From Brettanomyces bruxellensis (lineage: Eukaryota; Ascomycota; Pichiomycetes; Pichiales; Pichiaceae), in contig NC_054690.1 of NCBI RefSeq assembly GCF_011074885.1, positions 873,001 through 937,000 on the forward strand: a stretch of DNA of 64,000 nt, written 5' to 3'. Under the pieces are notes generated by a model. It was not told the origin of the DNA. It did no database searches and was given only the letters and a program-made list of their open reading frames with translations. The stretch's first letter is position 1; each line of letters opens with the position of its first letter. Positions 1-9,413 of the stretch are shown in pieces. The position numbers and the translations under genes were made by a program.

Positions 1-567
1 TCCTCTTTTTTCGCTTTTATTTGTACATCTTGGAAAACACGCGAGTATGTTTTGAAACCTCTGGAATACTTCGAGAATTTCACCGATTGGATGATGAGCG
101 GTCTAATTCTATTCATTGTTAAACACAGGGCCAAACAGATAACCTCAAAAGTTAAACCTTAGGTGTATTTCTGAGACTATGAAATCAAAAAGAACGGCTG
201 CATGGCTGCCTTATTTTTCGGCATGGAAGCCTTCGATGATTTTATCACATGTTCGGGGTGTTGATCTCGAGAAGAAAAAGAAAGACAAAAACGACAAAAA
301 AAAACAAAAAAAACGGTAAAATTGTGGGGTGCGAGAAAAAAAGGCGGGCCTGTCATTATTGATGCGTGGGATTGAAAATAGACACAGCCTTATCAAATAT
401 TTCATTAGCATCCTAAACCATATTGAAATTCATTAAATACTACCGGAGAAGGTAAAAGAAAGAAAAAGAAGAGCATAGCAAATAAACGAGAGGCCAACAT
501 GTGCAAAATATGTAAATCAAAGAAGTGAAAAAAGTATAATAAGCAAAGAAGCAGATGGCATTTACAA
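1..567. other. spacer at left edge, 3' of the desaturase gene
   Basis: This A/T-rich stretch has A runs near 285-320 and 440-480. It lies downstream of the minus-strand desaturase and probably holds its 3' UTR. I see no credible gene. The only open frame is short and dominated by Phe/Ser from homopolymers. Confidence 0.6.
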
Positions 568-2145
568 CTAAGCAGCATCAGCTACTCCCCCAATGATATT
601 ATTCGAAGCGGTGGCCTGCGAACCACTCCGAACAATGGCATGACCACTAAGATCGCTATCCAAAGGTACATCCTTGTTCTCAATACGCTCTTGCTTCCAA
701 TAAATATCTTCAGAGCCAGACAAAACACCAATCCTCAAAGTACCCAAAAGATTTCTGGCAGCATTAGAATGCTGGTAAACAGCACCATTAAATGCAGTAG
801 TGGCATCCCTACCATTAGCCGCGTACATGAGTTCGATCCCGCCTGGGTGATCTTTTGCAAACGGAGTAACATCGTGGATAATTCCGTCAACAACAACGTA
901 AAAGCGGCCAGGAGAGTCCGAAACAAGCTTTCTGAACTGCTGAGGAGTATAGACAGGAAGCCTACTTATGGGAATACCCCAGTAAAGCGAGGATCTAATG
1001 TTATCAAGCTGTCGTTGCTGTTCCTGGACACGTGACTTGTCTATAATTGACTGGGATGAGATCCTAAGATGCGAAACGATACCCAAGGACTGCAATAAAG
1101 ACAAGCACCACCTGGTTGGGTCCCAGGAGAGCCAATTAGAACCGTTTCGGCAGTCATTGGGGAATTCCTGGTGGAAATTCTGGTTTCCCTCACCCAAAGT
1201 GAGCAGATTGACCACCAGGTTGTTTCTGGCGGAGATGGAGCTGTTATAAGGCCTTGATCCAATCAAATGTCCAAGAGAGTTTGTGAGGAAAACGCTCTGC
1301 TGAACAAGAAACACTTTAAGAAAACCTGCATAGAGCAAACCGCCCAGGTAATCATCATAGAGCCATCCACAGAATAAGCAGGGCAGAATAAGCCCCGATG
1401 ACACAAATAAAGATAAATAGTTGCGGGCCTGCCATTGGACAGCTTCGTCATTTGTGAATTTATCAAGCCGCTCTGCATGAATCGCCTCAACAACTTGGGG
1501 ATTGAACGTCAACACAATCCAGCCAATGTGACTGAAGAAAAAGCCCCGGCGCACATTGTGAGGATCGCGATCCGTGATGTCACTATGCCTGTGGTGTGCT
1601 CTGTGGGCTGAGCACCAGTTTCTGGCCGAAGTAATCCCTGCACCACTTGCAATGAGAACCAGTAACTTCACAAAATGCGGACTCTCGATCTGGAAACTGC
1701 GGTGGCACCAGTACCGGTGGTAGAGTATGTTCACTGAGAGCATAGTGACCACATAGTGTAAAAAAGCAAACGATGCTGTTTGCAGTGTGGGCCGAATATC
1801 CACAATTAACCATAACAGGAATCCCAACAGAGGTACGAATACCGTCACTAGCATATTCCTCCAGTGGAGATGCCGATACCAATTTCTCAGCGTCCATGAT
1901 CTCTCCGTGATGGCTATTCTGTCCGAAATCGGAAGTTGTGTGATCCCATTTCCTCCTTTCACCTTGTGCTTCACCACTTTTGCCACACGGCGGTGGCTGT
2001 GCAATCCTGTGGCTGTGCACGACTCTGCTTGCCGTGGCACAATGTTGTATTTTCGGAGTTCCTCTTCAGGATAGTCTGCCTCCTGGATTGGCTGCTGCGA
2101 GGAAGTTGCATTCGGATCTATATTGGGGTTTCTGTTCTCACTCAT
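568..2145 (-). CDS. OLE1: OLE1-family acyl-CoA desaturase with C-terminal cytochrome b5 domain; third histidine box altered
   Basis: This is a 525-residue membrane protein of the stearoyl-CoA delta-9 desaturase family. Family members put a cis double bond into C16/C18 acyl-CoA at the ER, using a di-iron centre fed by a fused cytochrome b5. Visible are hydrophobic segments at about 98-140 and 240-290, histidine box 1 HRYWCH (143-148), box 2 HRAHH (181-185), the NSLGH ligand motif (289-293), and a b5 domain with haem motif HPGG (433-436) and a second His in YQHS (459). The third box, normally HNFHH, reads QNFHQ (322-326), so two expected iron ligands are glutamine. The haem ligands are intact. 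It may be a divergent paralogue with another or no desaturase activity, and the main OLE1 may be elsewhere. The start is the first ATG of the frame. Confidence 0.9.
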   Translation of the reverse strand: MSENRNPNIDPNATSSQQPIQEADYPEEELRKYNIVPRQAESCTATGLHSHRRVAKVVKHKVKGGNGITQLPISDRIAITERSWTLRNWYRHLHWRNMLVTVFVPLLGFLLWLIVDIRPTLQTASFAFLHYVVTMLSVNILYHRYWCHRSFQIESPHFVKLLVLIASGAGITSARNWCSAHRAHHRHSDITDRDPHNVRRGFFFSHIGWIVLTFNPQVVEAIHAERLDKFTNDEAVQWQARNYLSLFVSSGLILPCLFCGWLYDDYLGGLLYAGFLKVFLVQQSVFLTNSLGHLIGSRPYNSSISARNNLVVNLLTLGEGNQNFHQEFPNDCRNGSNWLSWDPTRWCLSLLQSLGIVSHLRISSQSIIDKSRVQEQQRQLDNIRSSLYWGIPISRLPVYTPQQFRKLVSDSPGRFYVVVDGIIHDVTPFAKDHPGGIELMYAANGRDATTAFNGAVYQHSNAARNLLGTLRIGVLSGSEDIYWKQERIENKDVPLDSDLSGHAIVRSGSQATASNNIIGGVADAA

Positions 2146-2914
2146 CGAATTTGGCGATGCTATATGTAGTCAAATAAATAATATTTGCTGATAAATAAAG
2201 GACCGGTGAACCCAGCTGGGCGATGCTTGTAGAATGGTAAAAAAGCGTCGAATTTAACCAATTTATGCTAGCGAACGTGCGTCTGTCAGTGAAAATTGTA
2301 AGGCGAGTATATGAGGCTTTATTAACCGACCTTATACTTTATCGAAATTATCGAAATTACCAAATTTCTAAGTTCAGATGAATGTGCAATTAGTACCAAT
2401 GTTTATAACGCAAATATGTTGTGATACGACCGCTATCAAAACATGCAAACTTGGCCTAGAAATTACCAAAACACCAAGTAAGTTTTCACGGTTATGGAAT
2501 GGTTCGAATGCCGCCAAAGGGGAAAAGTTTTGGCTGATTGATACAATTCCTGGTGGTGATGAAAATCTTCCCGATTAAGTGTGTGAAGTGTATTTCACCA
2601 GGCCGCGATCTGTGCCCAAAATAAAAAAGTTGGGGACCCAATATCTACTAATGCCCGGTATAGCCCACAGCTTTAACGCGATATGTTGGCGAGGTGAGCG
2701 GGAATTATTTTTTGGAAAAGGGGAGGAAGAAAGCAACTCGCTTTATCGGGCATGAACAGGAACTTCCAGCCATCCAAAACTACATACATCCGAAATTCTT
2801 CACCACATTAGAATCAGACCTGAATTGTACTAAAACATACAAAACCAGTAAATAAGCTTTAAATTCTCCTAAACAAAAAGCATTCTGAAAAGATACAAGA
2901 AACTTGATATATAC
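2146..2914. other. spacer: desaturase promoter and VMA10 3' side
   Basis: This 769-bp region lies upstream of the desaturase ATG and downstream of VMA10, both on the minus strand. It is A/T-rich in the desaturase-proximal part. No conserved element is recognisable to me, and the 66-residue plus-strand frame at 2378-2578 has no family features. Confidence 0.5.
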
Positions 2915-3508
2915 TCAGGCCTCCACTTTCTTGATGTTTCTTGGCAATTCCGGATTAGGAGTGCTAACAGCTTCGGTAAGCAACTTCACAACAGCATCCT
3001 TCTTTGAGGCAGCAGTCTTTCTGATGCTCTCCAACTCTCCCTGAACCTGTTTTTCAGCATCTTGCTCTGCCTTCTTGTTTGCACCAACAAACTCATCTTC
3101 AAACTTCTTCAACTCGTCTGATTTGCTTGACTTGTACGAGTCGATTTCAGCCTTGGCATCTTTTTTTGCTGCCTTAAGCTTTTGTGTACGGTCTAGTTAT
3201 GGTTTCGTTAGTAGATGAACGCCGAAGGTAATTTATTGAACAAACAATACTTACACTTTCTGGCCTGAGCAACTATTTGCTGGGCATCTTTTTCAGTCTT
3301 AATACCAGTATTCAATGTTAGTATAACAAATGACAAAAACTTTGCCAGTAGTAGGCTGATACTTATTGAAATTGAGTACTTACTTTGAGCAAGCTTTGTA
3401 TTCCTCCGGACTAAAAAGATAAAATATAATGTATGTTAGTAAATGATCACTATGAAAACCAAAGCACACAGCTTTAAAACACAGCATGAAGCAGCAATGA
3501 CGTACCAT
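2915..3508 (-). CDS. VMA10: V-type H+-ATPase subunit G, spliced from four exons
   Basis: Subunit G is a peripheral-stalk subunit of the V1 sector of the vacuolar proton pump. Splicing gives exons 3508-3506 (the ATG only), 3410-3384, 3297-3255 and 3192-2915. These total 351 nt and encode 116 residues, against 114 in S. cerevisiae. The protein begins MSGGIQSLLKTEKDAQQIV, followed by ARKYRTQKLKAAKKDAKAEI, and ends in a long charged helix; this matches the family from its first residues. Each intron has a GTACGT or GTAAGT donor, a perfect TACTAAC branch point and an AG acceptor, and every junction keeps frame. A single-frame reading finds only the C-terminal 65 residues. BRR1 is divergent, 327 bp from the ATG. 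VMA6, another subunit of the same enzyme, lies 12 kb away. Confidence 0.94.
3193..3254 (-). other. VMA10 intron 3
   Basis: The donor is GTAAGT, TACTAAC lies near 3207-3213, and the acceptor TAG ends at 3193. The length is only 62 nt. It splits a Tyr codon (T|AC). Confidence 0.92.
3298..3383 (-). other. VMA10 intron 2
   Basis: The donor is GTAAGT, TACTAAC lies near 3315-3321, and the acceptor AAG ends at 3298. The length is 86 nt. It is preceded by a 27-nt exon. Confidence 0.9.
3411..3505 (-). other. VMA10 intron 1 (directly after the ATG)
   Basis: The donor GTACGT follows the ATG immediately, TACTAAC lies near 3429-3435, and the acceptor TAG is at 3413-3411. The length is 95 nt. Confidence 0.92.
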
Positions 3509-3835
3509 TATGAGTTAAGCAGCTGAATGCAAAATCAGATGACTATATATAATGGTTTGAAGCTATAAAGAAGGGTAATGATGATCACCAAATGGCTGCA
3601 TACATGAATTTGCATGCGTTGAGATAGCGAGAGCGATGCAAGAAAAAAATCAAAAAATCAAAAAAGAAAATGAGAAAATTAAAATAAAATAATAGAACTG
3701 GGAAATTGGGCAGATCTGACCTTGGCTGGAATCAAATAGATAAGCTTACATCTGTAATCAATATATCTATTGCAGTTACATATACAAATATCAACACTGT
3801 AAGCGCAAAATTTTGACAAATACTCTCTTTAGTTC
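3509..3835. promoter_or_regulatory. divergent promoter region between VMA10 and BRR1
   Basis: This 327-bp A/T-rich spacer separates the VMA10 ATG and the BRR1 ATG. It contains A-rich tracts near 3640-3690. No specific factor site is recognised. Confidence 0.5.
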
Positions 3836-4765
3836 ATGTCACAGAATTGTGGGGGGCCTAGGCCGTATCCAGTCGGGATATTCAAAAGGCAAAAAACATC
3901 AGTTCACGGACATAGAAATGTGAATAAAACCGACACAAACGAGAACAATAACGTTGATCGAACCATCAACAGCCAACTTAGCAGAAATACAACAAAACCA
4001 GGATCAGATATTGTTAAAGGGCCCTTGGATCCGATTTTTGGACAACACAGGGCTTTTCCCATAAGCATTGAGACTGCAAATGTGAACTTTAGTAAGAATC
4101 CAAGCAGTGCAATCGAATATTTAGCACAAGTGCGATTGGAAGCTGCGATGGCAACGAGAATGGTTATTGGAAAAGAGGCAGATTATGAAACTGATACAGA
4201 AAAGCATGGAAATACCGACATAGACATGAATATTGAAAAAATTACCACAAACGATAATACAGTGGACAGTCAACTTAAAATTCTTGGAGTATGCGAAGTT
4301 TTGGATAGTTTCACAGAAGAATATAAGGTAATGAGGAAGAAATATGCAGAATATAGGTCGCAGTTAACGGAACTTAATGCCATCGAGCTTCCTGAAACAC
4401 AGAAAGAGTGGAAATACTTTATCTTCAACAATGAACCAAAGTACGACTTTGTGGCCCAGATTATTGAAGAGGGTCAGCATATGAAGTTGATGGTGTATTT
4501 TACGAAGTGGTTGAACACAAAAATGGATCGCAACTTTGAGAAATGGCTGATAATGGTGTTGGAAGCACTAGATCAGTATTTAAGTCCCTCTGACTTGTCT
4601 GTTGTGCGAGGTCTAGGGAAGAAGGCGAGGAAACAACTTCGAAATAGCTTAGACGACCGAAATAGGAAAATCATGTTCGAAGTTTTAACGGTAACAGGCA
4701 AGTTTTATGGGCAGCGAGATCTCTTGGAAGATACAGATGAGACACTGCTAAACCAAAAGCGATAA
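3836..4765 (+). CDS. BRR1: Gemin2/Brr1-family snRNP assembly protein
   Basis: The 309-residue protein resembles the Gemin2 (SIP1)/Brr1 family, which binds Sm proteins and assists assembly of spliceosomal snRNPs. Visible family signals are SAIEYLAQVRLEA (about 91-103), a helical segment with KKYAEYRSQL, a W..F motif in EWKYFIF, and the C-terminal bundle from YFTKWLNTK to TVTGKFYGQRDLLED. The final GQRDL is very like the Gemin2 DQRDL end. The N-terminal 85 residues are Asn/Thr-rich and not conserved. The gene is divergent from VMA10 and convergent with FPR3/4, with its stop 81 bp from that gene's stop. The assignment rests on motif memory without a search. Confidence 0.85.
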   Translation: MSQNCGGPRPYPVGIFKRQKTSVHGHRNVNKTDTNENNNVDRTINSQLSRNTTKPGSDIVKGPLDPIFGQHRAFPISIETANVNFSKNPSSAIEYLAQVRLEAAMATRMVIGKEADYETDTEKHGNTDIDMNIEKITTNDNTVDSQLKILGVCEVLDSFTEEYKVMRKKYAEYRSQLTELNAIELPETQKEWKYFIFNNEPKYDFVAQIIEEGQHMKLMVYFTKWLNTKMDRNFEKWLIMVLEALDQYLSPSDLSVVRGLGKKARKQLRNSLDDRNRKIMFEVLTVTGKFYGQRDLLEDTDETLLNQKR

Positions 4766-4846
4766 TAATAACAATTCTTCTTTTCTGTAAATTACGTGTA
4801 CAAATTATACTCTATAAAACAAGGCGATTTATACTCAGTTCTGTCC

Positions 4847-6148
4847 TCATTTGATGGCCAAAAGCTTAACGTCAAATGTCAACTCGCTATTGGCAGGAAT
4901 ACCAGGAAGACGCTGTGATCCATAGGCCATTGGTGCAGGGATGATGATCCTCCGCTCTCCACCAACTGCCATACCTTGGAAGCCCAAATCCCAGCCTTTA
5001 ATAACTTCTCCACGACCAACATTAAACCGGAATGGCTTTCCAGAAACGTTCTTATCGAACACCTTTCCGTTTCTGAGCTTTCCAACGTATCTCACGCTAA
5101 TCTTCTTGCCTGACTTGACAAGTGGACCAACACCTGTCACCATGTCTTCGACTAAGATACCACCGTCAAGTTTTCTAACTGGGTGCTTCTTCTTCTTCTT
5201 TTCAATCTTCTCCTTCTTCTCTTTCTTCTCCTTCTTTTCCTTCTTCTCTGTTTGCGTTGGTCCCTTGATCAGATCCTTGTCGAACTTCACTCTCCTCTCT
5301 TCCTCATCCTTCTTGGCTTTCTTGGACTTCTTGCTTTTCCCCTCTGCACCACTTTCTTCTTTCTCGGCCTTTCTCTTCTTTCCAGACTGCTTTTTCTTTC
5401 CCTCATCCTTCTTCACCAAGTCTTCAATCTCCTTCTCGACATCATCAACATTTTCAAGCTTGTCCAGATCAAAATCGTCATCACCTTCCTCGATAACATC
5501 ACCCTCTTCATCCTCTTCATTTTCATCGCCCTCTTCGTAGTCAGGATCTTCATCTTCATCTTCATCGTCTTCGCTCGATGAAAAGTCATCATCCTCAAGA
5601 TCATCTGGGTTGTCAACATAATTTCCGGAAAGGTACACTGTGTATGAACCAGTTGCAACGAAGTAAACCTCATCTCCTGGCATTATTGTGAGATCAAGCA
5701 CCTGCTGACATTGAGACTCTGGAGAAAGAGTACATAGAATATGATCTTGGATCTCTTCGTCCATTTCCTTCGTCTCCTCAATTTCATCACCATCACTTTC
5801 GTCCTCTTCCTCATCCTTAGCATCCTTTTTACCGGACTTTTTAGCATTCTTTTTACTCGACTTTTTAGAAGGCTTCTTCTCATCATCATCATCATCATCA
5901 TCATCATTCTCCTCCTTATCATCCTCCTCCTCATTATAATCTTCATCCTCACTGTCATCAACCTCAAACATATCCCTTTGCTTCAACAATCTCAAAGTGG
6001 TTGGTTGCTTTTCATCATCAACTGGCTCTGGATCAATTGATGCTAGCGTAAGGTGAACTGTTATTGGATACTCTGGTGTTTGACATGGCCTTGGATTAAA
6101 TGGCTTAAGGGTCTGATAATATCCAGATATAGGTGCAAATTCGGTCAT
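4847..6148 (-). CDS. FPR3: nucleolar FKBP-type peptidyl-prolyl isomerase (FPR3/FPR4 family)
   Basis: The protein has 433 residues. The N-terminal part (about 1-60 and 130-185) looks like the nucleoplasmin-like fold of Fpr3/Fpr4. It is broken by long Asp/Glu runs (about 63-130 and 185-240), then comes a Lys-rich stretch with repeated KKE units (about 300-325). The FKBP domain follows at about 328-433, with YVGKLRNGKVFD, EVIKGWD and AYGSQRLPGIPANSELTFDV. Fpr3/4 act in the nucleolus as histone chaperones and proline isomerases. One gene may stand for both S. cerevisiae paralogues. A (TCA)n microsatellite at about 5880-5906 encodes one Asp run. A copy of the GTCGATCGACGC motif lies 186 bp upstream of the ATG. 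Confidence 0.93.
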   Translation of the reverse strand: MTEFAPISGYYQTLKPFNPRPCQTPEYPITVHLTLASIDPEPVDDEKQPTTLRLLKQRDMFEVDDSEDEDYNEEEDDKEENDDDDDDDDEKKPSKKSSKKNAKKSGKKDAKDEEEDESDGDEIEETKEMDEEIQDHILCTLSPESQCQQVLDLTIMPGDEVYFVATGSYTVYLSGNYVDNPDDLEDDDFSSSEDDEDEDEDPDYEEGDENEEDEEGDVIEEGDDDFDLDKLENVDDVEKEIEDLVKKDEGKKKQSGKKRKAEKEESGAEGKSKKSKKAKKDEEERRVKFDKDLIKGPTQTEKKEKKEKKEKKEKIEKKKKKHPVRKLDGGILVEDMVTGVGPLVKSGKKISVRYVGKLRNGKVFDKNVSGKPFRFNVGRGEVIKGWDLGFQGMAVGGERRIIIPAPMAYGSQRLPGIPANSELTFDVKLLAIK

Positions 6149-6601
6149 ATTGAACTAAACAAAGTACCGTGCTCGAACTTTCAGTATCTATACAAATATG
6201 CTGCTTTAAACTTTTGTAAGATACAGTATAAACTAGAGGAATGTTGAATGGCAGAAAATCTAATAATATCTTGAAGTTAAAATTTTCACTGAAAAAAAAA
6301 GTTTCACGTTCCAATTCATCTTATCAATTGCAAGTCGATCGACGCAAAATATTTCCCAATGCACGCTACTAAAATCAAACTTGGAATGACTATCACAAAT
6401 AAATAAACACTTGTGACGCATTAAACAGCATGCTACAAATAGCAGATAAGAGTACGTCTAACCACCTTCAAATACTATAGTACAATTAAAAGACGGGGGA
6501 AAAATACTAAACGAAGCCTAATGTGGCATCATACCTGGATGTATATTAACAAAGTACCAAATTCTAGATTGTCCCTATAGAAGACAGAAAGATCACCCTA
6601 T
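6149..6601. promoter_or_regulatory. promoter region of FPR3/4 and 3' side of RPL6
   Basis: This 453-bp A/T-rich spacer lies between two minus-strand genes. Its notable content is the 17-nt motif at 6332-6348, which recurs at 7779-7795. I see no gene. Confidence 0.55.
6332..6348 (+). promoter_or_regulatory. GTCGATCGACGC motif, copy 1
   Basis: The sequence AAGTCGATCGACGCAAA is identical over 17 nt to 7779-7795. It contains the palindrome GTCGATCGAC. It lies 184-200 bp upstream of the FPR3/4 ATG. The factor is unknown. Confidence 0.45.
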
Positions 6602-7252
6602 TTAGAAAACCATTGCGTGTGGCTTATCACCGTGCTTCAAAGAGAATGAAGATGCTAGATATTGCTTGAGCATTGGTGTCTTTTTTATTTCGGCAATCAA
6701 AGACTTGTCGACAATTTTCTGGTCGTTCACACGCTCAGCCTTGATTTCCTTCTTCTCTCCAGCCTCATTGAAAAAGTCCTTCTCTGACTTGTGGCTCTTC
6801 TTCGACTTCTTCTCTCTGGCAAAGTATGGAACGTCAAATCTCGATAGATCTAGCGATGAAACGTCAATCTTAGTCTTTGTAGCAATGACAAACCTTGAGT
6901 TAACTCTTCTCAATGGAACACCATTGACCTTGAATGGTCCTGTGACTAAAAGTGTACTGTCTTCCAAGTTCTTGAGGTAAACAACTCTCTTTCCGCTAAA
7001 TCTTCCAGCCAAAATGATCAGAACTGTACCTGGAACCAAGCTGGCTCTCAATTTGTGTGGTCTAACAGCCTTTCTGGTGCTCTTAGGACGAGCTGTTTCT
7101 AGTGCATATATTTTTGAAGCCTAAATATTATAGTTAGTACATTGATCTTTAAATTTCACTCACGGTTAGAGCTTTAAATTAGACGAGTCCTCAGATTGCC
7201 CAATTCAACGACTTTCGACATAGTTAAAAGCCTTCTGACATCCACTTACCAT
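6602..7252 (-). CDS. RPL6: 60S ribosomal protein eL6 (spliced)
   Basis: eL6 is a component of the large ribosomal subunit. The exons are 7252-7250 (ATG only) and 7120-6602, giving 522 nt and 173 residues, against 176 in S. cerevisiae. The product starts [13 protein letters not shown] and continues with [52 protein letters not shown] and a C-terminus [15 protein letters not shown], all close to yeast Rpl6. S. cerevisiae RPL6 genes also carry an intron near the start. The leucine of TVLI is encoded by CTG. The gene is divergent from ENT3. A frame starting at the internal ATG would miss 24 conserved residues. Confidence 0.96.
7121..7249 (-). other. RPL6 intron (directly after the ATG)
   Basis: The 129-nt intron has a GTAAGT donor abutting the ATG, TACTAAC near 7134-7140 and the acceptor TAG at 7123-7121. 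Splicing restores the conserved N-terminus. Confidence 0.94.
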
Positions 7253-8111
7253 TTTAAATCTTAATTATACAAATAAATCTTGGTTTGAGCCCACCCCTTT
7301 CAGCATTTTGCTTCACGAGTAAAAGCTTACATGATGCCACTAATCCCAGTTCTAAGTGCTACACCCTCACCCAATCCTGGAAGTGCGAATTTTTTTTCAA
7401 GATCGCGAGCTTTATGTATGAGGCGCGAGGTGTACTCTAGGGTTTGTGAGGAGCAAAAAAAAATTATGCGACACAAGTTTGAATTTGTGTAAGGATGCAT
7501 AAATTAGAGTTACTGCGCCACAACAACCGTTTGAGGCTCGCTTCTGGGGAAAAAAAAGTTGATGTAGCTGAGGTGTTCTCGGACTACGTGAAACATATTG
7601 TAAAAGGAGGAATTAGGCGGGAAATACCGCAAAGATTATGGGAGAGTCTGATTTATGAATGATTTGAGACAATCAAATGGTGCTTAGAATTTGGGAAGGA
7701 TATGTTTAGGTATTGTTAATGTGAACCGTTGTAAAAAGCTGCCGGCTCTGGTCGGTAAAGGAAGAAACGACCTGAAAAAAGTCGATCGACGCAAACTGTA
7801 ACCGCCTATAGGCTGGTGGTTGTCATTAACATTCTGGTTAACTTTAATTTTTTTGGGTAATTTCTCGAAACTGCCAATTGACTTACAGGGGGAGGATATG
7901 ATTCACACAACACTAGAGGCAGATCCAGTTTTCGATATTAAAAACAAATTCGTGTAGTGGAGGGAAACAAGCTGAAGGCAAAACAAAGCAGTTAGAAAAG
8001 CAAAGAGTTTCTTTTTAGAGTTTAGACAAGAAGCTGATAGGACCAGCTTATCATTTAGAAAGAGAGACAAAAAAAAAAGTAAATTAAAGTTTAAAAAGAT
8101 AAGGACAACAC
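7253..8111. promoter_or_regulatory. divergent promoter region between RPL6 and ENT3
   Basis: This spacer is 859 bp. It holds the second copy of the 17-nt GTCGATCGACGC motif (7779-7795). It also has a TAGGGTTT element at 7438-7445, which differs by one base from the Tbf1 site used at ribosomal genes in several non-Saccharomyces yeasts. A pyrimidine-poor leader with A runs precedes ENT3 (8065-8105). I see no gene. Confidence 0.5.
7779..7795 (+). promoter_or_regulatory. GTCGATCGACGC motif, copy 2
   Basis: It is identical over 17 nt to 6332-6348. It lies about 530 bp upstream of the RPL6 ATG and about 320 bp upstream of the ENT3 ATG. Confidence 0.45.
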
Positions 8112-9413
8112 ATGGATTCACTTTCAAAGACACTCAACAACCTCTCGCTTTACGATGTGAAGCACTATGTCCGGAAGGCACAGAATGCAGTGCTTAATCT
8201 GAGTGATATGGAGGCCAAGGTGCGTGAGGCAACCAATAATGAGCCTTGGGGAGCCTCATCTTCACGCATGGCAGAAATTGCCAGAGGTACGTTTAATTAT
8301 AAGGACAGAGAGGAAATATGCAACATGATCTTTCGGAGATTTACGGAGAAGTCTGCACACGAGTGGCGGCAGATATACAAGGCTTTACAATTGATGGAAT
8401 ACTTGGTTAAGCATGGATCCGAGAGGTTTGTGGATGACGCCAGGGCAAATGTGAATTTAGTGTCAATGCTAAAGTCGTTCCACTACATCGACTCCAAGGG
8501 TGTCGACCAGGGAATAAATGTGAGAAACAGAGCCAGAGAATTGTCATCTTTGCTTGGTGATGAGGGTCGGATTAGGCAGGAACGTAGAAAAGCAAAGACT
8601 AACGCCAAGAAATTCGGCGGTGTGTCTTCAAACACATATTCATCGAGTTCTGCAACCGGCCGCCCGGGCCACAGGTCTTCTTTTGGCGATGGCGATGCAT
8701 ACGAGACGAGAATATTCGGTGATGGAGGTGTTTATGGTCGTAGACTTGGTGATACGGCTGCAGAAGAGCATTATACCTCATATGAGGCGGCAAGAAATCA
8801 TACCAGGCATTCCTCCAGTGCCAAGGCTGGTCGTCCGACTGTGAAAACAACAAAAACAAACGCTTCGGCCACATCTTCGGCTGCTCCAGCTTTGGATTTG
8901 GTCAATTTTGACGAGGAACAGACTGCAGAGTATAAAGTTCCAGAATCCGGCTTGAAGACACAGGCTGGCAGCAGCAGTAAAAAAGACGATGACGACGACT
9001 TTGATGATGACTTTGACGACTTCCAGTCGGCGCCAACCAACACGGGAGGTGCTCCAGTAAAGAAAGAGCAGGGTCTTGCTGATATTTTGGCTTCTTCATA
9101 CAGCACCCCTGCAAAAAGTAACTCGGGAAGCGTTTCACAGCCAGCCCAGGGTTCTCTGCCACTATTTTCTGAGTTTAACAGTGCGGCTCAGCCACAAAAG
9201 AGCTTGCCGAAGAAGCAGGATGACATCTTCGGGTCTCTTTTGGCCTCGGCAAAGACTACTGCTACTTCCGGAAGAAATAGCACTGGATTAAACTCAAGCT
9301 GGCAGCCTGCAAAGAACACCAAGCCAACTCAAGCTCAACCTGTGGCTCAGCAGACCCAGCAATCAGCCAGTGGCCAATCAAACGGCGATTCGTTTGATTT
9401 ACTTGACTTGTAA
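8112..9413 (+). CDS. ENT3: epsin-like ENTH-domain adaptor Ent3
   Basis: The 433-residue protein begins with an ENTH domain (about 10-150). It has the family-typical stretches MEAKVREATNNEPWGASS, RRFTEKSAHEWRQIYKALQL and VKHGSERFVDDARANVNL. These match Ent3, which binds phosphoinositides and works with AP-1/GGA and clathrin between the trans-Golgi and endosomes. The remainder is low-complexity Ser/Gln/Ala. An acidic-Phe motif DDDFDDDFDDF (about 294-304) is of the kind bound by gamma-ear domains. The extreme C-terminus DLLDL resembles a clathrin box. Ent1/Ent2-type UIM and NPF motifs are not evident, which favours Ent3. Confidence 0.93.
   Translation: MDSLSKTLNNLSLYDVKHYVRKAQNAVLNLSDMEAKVREATNNEPWGASSSRMAEIARGTFNYKDREEICNMIFRRFTEKSAHEWRQIYKALQLMEYLVKHGSERFVDDARANVNLVSMLKSFHYIDSKGVDQGINVRNRARELSSLLGDEGRIRQERRKAKTNAKKFGGVSSNTYSSSSATGRPGHRSSFGDGDAYETRIFGDGGVYGRRLGDTAAEEHYTSYEAARNHTRHSSSAKAGRPTVKTTKTNASATSSAAPALDLVNFDEEQTAEYKVPESGLKTQAGSSSKKDDDDDFDDDFDDFQSAPTNTGGAPVKKEQGLADILASSYSTPAKSNSGSVSQPAQGSLPLFSEFNSAAQPQKSLPKKQDDIFGSLLASAKTTATSGRNSTGLNSSWQPAKNTKPTQAQPVAQQTQQSASGQSNGDSFDLLDL

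Noticed and set aside
2490..2503. GGTTCGAATGCC resembling a tRNA B-box
   Set aside because: The flanks do not form a T-arm stem, and no A-box or acceptor pairing is present.
5183..5581. Leu/Phe-rich plus-strand frames opposite the nucleolar FKBP
   Set aside because: They are the reverse complement of the Lys/Glu/Asp-rich region of FPR3/4.
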